From Paraglomus occultum (Eukaryota; Glomeromycota; Glomeromycetes; Paraglomerales; Paraglomeraceae): 14,819 bases of DNA. Location: NCBI GenBank assembly GCA_910592205.1, contig CAJVPJ010000900.1, forward strand, positions 1 through 14,819. Reading direction: 5' to 3'. The translations under genes and the position numbers were made by a program. Below the pieces are notes generated by a model. That model saw only the letters and a program-made list of their open reading frames with translations, was not told the origin of the DNA and did not search any database. This document shows, in pieces, positions 9,930 to 14,819 of the stretch (position 1 is its first letter; each line of letters begins with the position of its first letter).

Positions 9930-11081
9930 GCTTTATTGATTTACTGTTTAATTTGCAAATCTTTCAAGTCTGTTCACAACTCATGCTGTGCTATTGAAAG
10001 ATTAACTTTATTTGATAAACATACTCGCAACAATTACGTCATGGGAGACTTCTAGATGGCGATCTGGTCTCTTGGTATTAGGTATGCATTTAACTTTTCA
10101 TTTTGGTTATTAATCGATAGTTTATGTTGTCATGTTCCATGTCGTTATTTGCTTGCTAACAATACGCTGACAAACAGTTATACACCTGCATTGTATATGC
10201 GCGGCGTATACTGATATGCTCTAACAATTAGTTCTTATTGTTGATTATGATAGTAATAGTGTAACAATATACTAAATTTCGACGTTTAAGAATTTAAAAT
10301 AATGAAACCCCTTTTTAATAAATTTGGGGATGTGCACTAACTGATGCCAGCTTAGCGTTATGAAATTGTTACAAACAATTTGCCCAAACCTAAACTACAA
10401 AACGTAAGGTATATCTTTGTCACCTAATTCACACAGAATTTAAGTGAGGCGCATTCTGTCATAACGACAGAACGTGCAATCTTTAATGTCAATATTCACA
10501 TGGAAGGATTTTGATAATAGACAATAGCTACACGCAAATTAACTTGTTCAATATCAATCAGGAGCAATTTTATTCAATAAAGAACATAGAGCAAGACGTT
10601 CTCATCATAAAAGGACCATGTCAAACGCCAGTCTCTTTTGTAGTAATTAAACACCCAATCGACAACAATAACATATAGGATATACAACGCAGATCTCGTT
10701 ATATGTGTGGTAAAATATGACCTATACTTGAGATAAACAGATCAGAAAATGAAAGCATTGATGTTCAAAGAAATTATATCAATACAAGAGATATGTGAAT
10801 AAATGGGATGAACATGAACGCAACTAATGATGGCTTTGGTATATACAAATAGAATATAGGATTCCTTGAAATACTTGTTGAATGCATGAATTAGAATATA
10901 CAGAAGAAAAAAAAGAGAACAGAAAAGAAAAAAAAAAGATGTGACTAGGTAATAGATGGAGCTATCAAACGAGATAAAAGGAAAGTATGGGATGATACGA
11001 CGAAATAAGGATGCAAAATAGCAACAATATACAATATAGCAATAAATTGGGAAAAGAGAGTGAAAAACGGTGAGAGATGAG
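9930..11081. other. Intergenic AT-rich spacer
   Basis: No convincing gene. It holds a splice-like arrangement at 10056-10214 (ATG, GTATGC donor, CTAAC branch, ACAG acceptor) that would encode only 20 residues, a hairpin at 10454-10472, and A/G-rich tracts around 10903-10940. The long minus-strand frame at about 10742-11218 is low-complexity Phe/Ser/Leu/Ile reading through purine-rich repeats and was discounted. Confidence 0.6.
10454..10472. repeat. Short inverted repeat (7-bp stem, 5-nt loop)
   Basis: TTCTGTC-ATAAC-GACAGAA forms a perfect 7-bp stem. The flanking GCA (10451-10453) and TGC (10475-10477) could extend it across a 2-nt bulge. Isolated in spacer; function unknown. Confidence 0.75.
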
Positions 11082-11157
11082 GTGAAAGGTGAGGTGAGAA
11101 AAATGATGTGAAAGGTGAGGTGAGAAAAATGAAGTGAAAGGTGAGGTGAAAGGTGAG
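11082..11157. repeat. 26-bp minisatellite (about 2.9 copies)
   Basis: Units start at 11082, 11108 and 11134. Each begins GTGAAAGGTGAGGTGA. The first two are 26 bp and differ at the last base; the third diverges after 16 bases into another GGTGAG. It is almost pure G/A/T with a purine-rich plus strand. It lies downstream of the small gene at 11303-11611. Confidence 0.9.
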
Positions 11158-11187
11158 ATAAAAGAAAAAGATTAAAAAACTTGCGCA

Positions 11188-11212
11188 TGTATATATATAT
11201 GTATATATATAC
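11188..11212. repeat. Imperfect TA dinucleotide repeat
   Basis: Alternating TA sequence broken by one central G; the TA arms on either side are near-symmetric. A simple AT-rich microsatellite in the 3' flank of the small gene. Confidence 0.8.
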
Positions 11213-11302
11213 AGACAAAAGTCAAAACAAACATATCATCCGATCGATCCATCCACAGAAAAATCGAAACTCATTGCGCTTTCACCAACACTTTCAAGCA
11301 TC

Positions 11303-11611
11303 TCATTTCTCTTGCTCTTCGACTATTGGATCCAAAAGAACGCTCTTGCGATTAGCCACCCTAGTCTTACTCGGCTTACGAATGATTCTCGCTGGTGGAG
11401 GTGTTATTGAAAACCCGTTGAGGTCCTTGTCCTCGAAATGTTCACGAGGAGCAATTGTGGGCGATACGTTTGGCGAGGATGTTTGGGAAGACGAGTTGGA
11501 TGAGGGAATGAACGCCTCTGGATAGACTTCGGTTGTATAGACACCGGTGGGAGTGATCATGGGAGCGTCGTCGTCGTATATTGTGTCAAAGAGAGTAGAT
11601 GAGTGCATCAT
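11303..11611 (-). CDS. Small protein of unknown function, 102 residues
   Basis: I do not recognise this protein. The frame starts at ATG 11611 (a second ATG follows at 11608) and ends in TGA. Although the frame stays open further upstream to a TTG, the ATG is the natural start. The coding stretch is clearly richer in G+C than the flanks, and many codons end in C (ACC, TCC, GTC, AAC), unlike spacer DNA. The protein has an acidic N-terminus (DTIYDDDAP), a Ser/Pro/Thr-rich middle (SSNSSSQTSSPNVSPT), then PPPARIIRKPSKTRVANRK and an acidic end (VEEQEK). There is no signal peptide or membrane segment; it looks soluble and largely disordered, possibly a phosphorylated regulatory protein (inference). 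Minus-strand TATA boxes lie at 11823-11832 and 11914-11923. A further 3' exon cannot be excluded. The plus-strand frame over the same bases is a shadow. Confidence 0.65.
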   Translation of the reverse strand: MMHSSTLFDTIYDDDAPMITPTGVYTTEVYPEAFIPSSNSSSQTSSPNVSPTIAPREHFEDKDLNGFSITPPPARIIRKPSKTRVANRKSVLLDPIVEEQEK

Positions 11612-11822
11612 GATTGCCGATTGAGAAAGATTCAAGTGTTGAAGACAAGATTAGGTATAAAAGGCTGAAAAGAACAAAGCGTTTCGGATGGGAGAATAGA
11701 ATAGGATGTGAGCAAGCAAAACAAAAAGACCAAAAGACTCGCAGTTTCCGAGAGATTGATTATGCTTACTAGATATTTTTCTGATCAGTTACGTTTAATA
11801 AAATTGGTGAGAGGGGGGGGGC

Positions 11823-11832
11823 TTTTTATATA
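11823..11832 (-). promoter_or_regulatory. Candidate TATA box (TATATAAAAA) of the small gene
   Basis: On the minus strand TATATAAAAAG is followed directly by a run of nine C (complement of G at 11813-11821). It lies about 210 nt before the ATG at 11611, which would leave a 5' leader of roughly 180 nt containing pyrimidine-rich sequence. The TATA match is seen; its use is inferred. Confidence 0.4.
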
Positions 11833-11913
11833 ACAGAGTTTTTTCCGGTGGGAAACTATCACGTTAGCGCAGTCAATTATTTTTTGAACGGGAAAGACTT
11901 CCACGCGGTGTTG

Positions 11914-11923
11914 CCCTTTTATA
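11914..11923 (-). promoter_or_regulatory. Second candidate TATA box (TATAAAAGGG) upstream of the small gene
   Basis: Good TATA-box match on the minus strand, 90 nt further upstream than the TATATAAAAA element. Either could serve. A third weak match (TTTTATACC on the minus strand, near 11655-11663) is probably too close to the ATG to leave a normal leader. Confidence 0.35.
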
Positions 11924-11932
11924 AAGGAGCGA

Positions 11933-12840
11933 ATAAAAATGGATTGACATAAAAAGCCGATAAAAATATGTTACAGAATAAGGTATATTTATAGTCAACA
12001 AGATATTTATATTGTTTTACAAATAATAGATAGACAAATGTAAATAAATGAATAAATTAAAATTAAAATACAGTAACAGATGATGTGTGTATATTTTATT
12101 ACAGTATGCAGTATATTTACTAATATAATGCATCTTTCTATATTTATTCTGTTATTGTGTTTCGCACAAGCCCTCTTTGTTGTCCTCCTCATCACATCCC
12201 ATTACGAAACAAAAGCGTTAGGGTGATAAGAATAGCATGGAATCACCTTTTTGATCCAACATAAGGACTCTTTGCAGTCAACGCAAGAGTAACATAGGCA
12301 ACGCAACAAGGAGAGAGGAGGGAGAGAGAAGAGGGGGAGGGCCCAAACCAGGGTAATACAACGGACAAAAGCAGGTGGCCTTTATTCTTCTTCACACAAA
12401 AGCCTATTGTCTGTAATCACATCATTCCATCAAAGTTCGGCATGGCCTCTACTTACCACTAAATATAACTAGATTGATGTCTTCGATATTTCTAAATCGA
12501 ACATTAACAAAGCGCAGTTAAATCCATAAATAATCAAACAAACAAATGTCAAGACTTTTCCATCGTTTTAACATAATATATCGGGGGTTATTATTATATC
12601 GCATAGCGTAATATCACTTTATTTGTTATGCATAGTTGCAAGCAGTCCACATGCCCAATAAAGTAATAATTAGTCATTATTCATGCCACATTCTCAGCTT
12701 CTAAAATAAACAGACTGAAATGTCGGAATATCGGTGAGAATTTGGGCATACTAAAACCAGTAAAATAATTCCACCTATAAAGACATGGCGTTGACGAGAA
12801 GACTTTACAACAGAGATGATAAACAGTGATAGACAATAAT
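11933..12840. other. Intergenic spacer
   Basis: No gene recognised. AT-rich with a 34-nt purine tract at 12308-12341 that contains runs of G. Minus-strand frames here are short and rich in Ile/Tyr/Leu, as expected by chance. Confidence 0.6.
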
Positions 12841-12940
12841 AAGCAATGGTAAGCAATAATAAGCAATAGTAAGCAATAGTAAGCAATAGTAAGCAATATT
12901 AAGCAACAGTAAGCAATAGTAAGTAATGGTAAGTAATAGC
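12841..12940. repeat. 10-bp minisatellite, ten tandem units
   Basis: Ten consecutive decamers in exact register, consensus AAGCAATAGT. Variants are AAGCAATGGT, AAGCAATAAT, AAGCAATATT, AAGCAACAGT, AAGTAATGGT and AAGTAATAGC. A degenerate unit (AGACAATAAT) precedes it at 12831-12840. Ten is not a multiple of three, and the overlapping minus-strand frame merely reads it as a Leu/Ile/Tyr/Cys repeat, so it is taken as noncoding. Confidence 0.95.
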
Positions 12941-12986
12941 ACCACGCATAGCAAGTGATAATAACAATAATAACAATAAATAATAA

Positions 12987-13022
12987 CGATATTAACGATA
13001 TTAGCAATATTAACGATATTAA
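12987..13022. repeat. 9-bp tandem repeat, four units
   Basis: Units CGATATTAA, CGATATTAG, CAATATTAA and CGATATTAA, embedded in AAT/AAC-type simple sequence (about 12960-13070). It follows the decamer array, so the whole block 12830-13070 is tandem-repeat DNA. Confidence 0.9.
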
Positions 13023-13110
13023 CAATAACAGTAACAATAATGATTATGATAATGGTAATGATAGAATGAACAATATATCATAATACATCCGATTCGTTCC
13101 AAGGCCCGAC

Positions 13111-13190
13111 CACCCAAACCCCCCCCCCCCTCACACCATACCATCCCATCCCATCCCTCCACGCCGCTCCCCCACCCCTCCTCTTCTCAC
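13111..13190. repeat. C-rich tract with C12 run; quadruplex-capable on the minus strand
   Basis: CCCAAA followed by twelve C (13119-13130), then CCC blocks spaced by AT (13145-13157), C5 (13169-13173) and C4 (13175-13178). The minus strand therefore carries several runs of three or more G with short loops, which formally fits a G-quadruplex pattern. Confidence 0.75.
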
Positions 13191-14243
13191 GACTAATCAA
13201 AACTCGTGGGTCTCTCATCTTCGTACCCTTTTCTCCACAAGGTCAGTTTCCCAATAAATCGTTTCGAGGGCAAAAGAAGCTTATACGTTATGTCATACTC
13301 TCTCCCTCATGTACCATGTGGCATTGACAGCTCGTGATCGAATAGATATGAATTACCATTTATCAGTCAGCTTAAAAAACACAATGACGTCGAATATTAC
13401 AAATAGATTAAACCCGAGGGGGGGAATGTTTATCTCCGATAGAAAATCGTGAGCAATAAACCATTCACTGTCTGATTGGACGATCATGTAATGATTCTTC
13501 ATAAGGACATTTAATTAACCAAAGGCTTGACCCAACAGAATAATAAAAAGTTCTGTCTTCCATGTCCTGAACTTCTATAACTAGATTTTGATGTTAATGG
13601 TTCGTTTTTGTCGGTTAGGTAATTGCTATAATTATCATACGTTTACGGAAACATCCGATTACTTATAAAATAAGGTCTATCTTTTATCTTTGCTCAGCCA
13701 ATGTCTAACATGTGAAAGGAAAAACACTGTACAGTATACGAGAATTATGGTTCTTTTTTTTACCACTGAATTCCTATTTTTTCAAGAGAATTTGTTGTTT
13801 ACGGCGAATTTGAAATTAAGCACGTATGACAGATAATCGGAGTTTTAGTCAGAGATCCTGGCTGAGCAAGTAAAGATAGCGTGAATTTATTTGTGTAATA
13901 CTTGTCCAGTGTTACGATCGTATACCCTGCTACCATCTCGGTTAGCATTATCCCTAACACTAAGGTTATCGGCAATCGACACCAATCACATTTCTCAACT
14001 GGAGTATACTACGCCATTATTAAGGCTTTCTTTTTTAGAACACGTCTAGAAGTTTATTACACTTATTGCCATACATGTATCTATTTATATCAAAATATTT
14101 CCATATATATACATTATGTGTGTATGTTTGTATGATATTAATATATATCATGATATTAATTATTAATTACAAAAGTCATTATTTTATTACAAAAATATCC
14201 AAGTCTTTATTGGTTTTTTATCACCTGTAACACTTGTCTGGTA
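13191..14243. other. Intergenic spacer
   Basis: No gene recognised. A plus-strand frame at 13902-14135 opens with TTG and ends in AT-rich Tyr/Ile sequence; there is no domain. Near-palindromic TA-rich sequence lies at about 14130-14165. On the minus strand AATAAA occurs at 14206-14211, downstream of the small frame at 14244-14363. Confidence 0.55.
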
Positions 14244-14363
14244 TCAAGCAGAGAACCTTCTCACTTTAAGATCGGTAAAGAACATTGCAAACCAAAGGAG
14301 AAAAAAGCAAGCAACAATAAAGGAAATGGTAGACGCACTTTTGAGAACAAGTGTGGCAACCAT
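14244..14363 (-). CDS. Possible small membrane peptide or 3' exon, 39 residues
   Basis: From ATG 14363 the minus strand encodes 39 residues ending in TGA: a polar start (MVATLVLKSAST), one hydrophobic segment (ISFIVACFFLLWFAMFF) that could span a membrane, and a basic end (TDLKVRRFSA). Codon choice favours T/C endings more than the flanks. Just upstream, GATTAG and GATCAG could act as splice acceptors, so this may be the last exon of a longer gene. A minus-strand AATAAA follows the stop by about 33 nt. No homology recognised. Confidence 0.25.
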   Translation of the reverse strand: MVATLVLKSASTISFIVACFFLLWFAMFFTDLKVRRFSA

Positions 14364-14397
14364 TTCTGATCTAATCACATATCGCGATAAACAGGCA

Positions 14398-14408
14398 CCC
14401 CCCCCCCC
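14398..14408. repeat. C11 homopolymer
   Basis: Eleven C in a row on the plus strand, directly before an ATG at 14409. It lies between the two weak, divergent open frames and may be length-variable. Confidence 0.9.
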
Positions 14409-14666
14409 ATGCATTACATATATTCTACCCAGTATCAAACGTTATTTATATTGTCTCTTGTCAATGTGATTGGTGCCGTAACGGAAGTGAAGAACGGCCG
14501 ATCGATCAATACGGAACAATTGACATGTATTTTTTTGGATCATGTTGATTTGTTGGGTTCATCTCATCAGCAATTACGAACGATGCACATGCTCATCACA
14601 TCAACAAATTTTTCCAATCTGTTTCATCCGATTGTTCCCACCACGCGATACGCTCTGCATCGATAA
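14409..14666 (+). CDS. Possible open frame, 85 residues, unknown
   Basis: ATG start immediately after a C11 run, stop TAA. The N-terminus has a hydrophobic patch (TLFILSLVNVIGAV), and the rest is mixed with several His, Thr and Leu and no motif I recognise. There is no clear TATA box or polyadenylation signal around it. It is divergent from the minus-strand frame at 14244-14363. It may be real, a fragment of a spliced gene, or chance. Confidence 0.22.
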   Translation: MHYIYSTQYQTLFILSLVNVIGAVTEVKNGRSINTEQLTCIFLDHVDLLGSSHQQLRTMHMLITSTNFSNLFHPIVPTTRYALHR

Positions 14667-14709
14667 AACAAATGAAAAAGGAAATTCTTATCACAAATTC
14701 AAACACACG

Positions 14710-14748
14710 TTAAACAGGGTTACTATTATTACTACCATTACCATTATT

Positions 14749-14819
<71 letters not shown>
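14710..14819 (-). CDS. Possible C-terminal poly-Asn tail of a gene entering from the right edge
   Basis: Read on the minus strand in one frame, the edge sequence is at least 22 AAC codons, then three AAT codons and GNGSNNSNPV, followed by TAA (stop at 14710-14712). The interruptions all fall on whole codons ending in T or C (GGT, AGT, CCT, GTT), as in a degenerating coding low-complexity tail. Only this tail is in the window, so start, length and function are unknown. A second frame (Thr/Ile/Val) is also open to a TGA further on, so coding status is uncertain. Confidence 0.3.
14750..14819. repeat. (TTG)n / (CAA)n microsatellite, continuing beyond the window
   Basis: About 23 perfect trinucleotide units fill the last 70 bp. 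They are preceded by ATT/ACT/ACC trinucleotides at 14719-14750. The repeat runs off the right edge, so its full length is not visible. Confidence 0.97.

Noticed and set aside
10742-11218. 158-codon minus-strand frame
   Set aside because: Low-complexity Phe/Ser/Ile/Leu sequence produced by A/G-rich and TA repeats on the opposite strand, opening with a repeated Ile-Tyr run; no domain and not gene-like codon use.
11181-11525. 114-codon plus-strand frame over the small gene
   Set aside because: Begins in TA-repeat DNA and is antisense to the better-supported 102-residue gene.
12841-12940. Regular repeats that might suggest a CRISPR array
   Set aside because: Units are 10 bp and contiguous with no unique spacers, in a eukaryotic context; this is a minisatellite.
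12681-13037. 118-codon minus-strand hydrophobic frame
   Set aside because: It mostly translates the decamer and AAT/AAC repeats (LLLTIAYYCL-type units); the repeat length is not a multiple of three.

Overview
The window looks like nuclear DNA of a fungus. Two genes support this. One is MDM12, a subunit of the ER-mitochondria ERMES tether, a complex known from fungi and some protists but absent from animals and plants. The other is a cellular RNA-dependent RNA polymerase (RdRP) of the RNA-silencing type. Short GT-AG introns (74-126 nt), AT-rich spacers and the protein sequences would fit an early-diverging lineage such as Mucoromycota, but that placement is an inference.

Layout: (1) 1-647, plus strand: the last four exons of MDM12, recovered only after removing three introns. 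(2) 912-4832, minus strand: a two-exon gene for a 1272-residue RdRP, arranged tail to tail with MDM12. Its N-terminus carries seven tandem GYDxxRG repeats and an atypical RRM, followed by a complete RdRP core with the DLDGDD catalytic motif. (3) 4833-11302: about 6.5 kb of AT-rich sequence with no gene I can defend. It contains a 71-nt pyrimidine tract, a 26-bp minisatellite, palindromes and a few short open frames or splice-like candidates. (4) 11303-11611, minus strand: a 102-residue protein of unknown function, with codon use unlike the spacer and TATA boxes upstream. (5) 11612-14819: another poor region with a 10-bp minisatellite, a 9-bp repeat, several C/G runs, two weak small open frames, and a TTG/CAA microsatellite that runs off the right edge. 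Read on the minus strand, that microsatellite gives a poly-Asn tail ending in a stop codon.

The RdRP would make dsRNA from aberrant or transposon transcripts for Dicer and Argonaute. MDM12 works in lipid transfer at ER-mitochondria contacts. Nothing in the sequence links the two functions, but their convergent 3' ends are close enough that the transcripts may overlap. I see no complete transposon, tRNA, rRNA or CRISPR array. The most distinctive item is the RGG-RRM-RdRP architecture.
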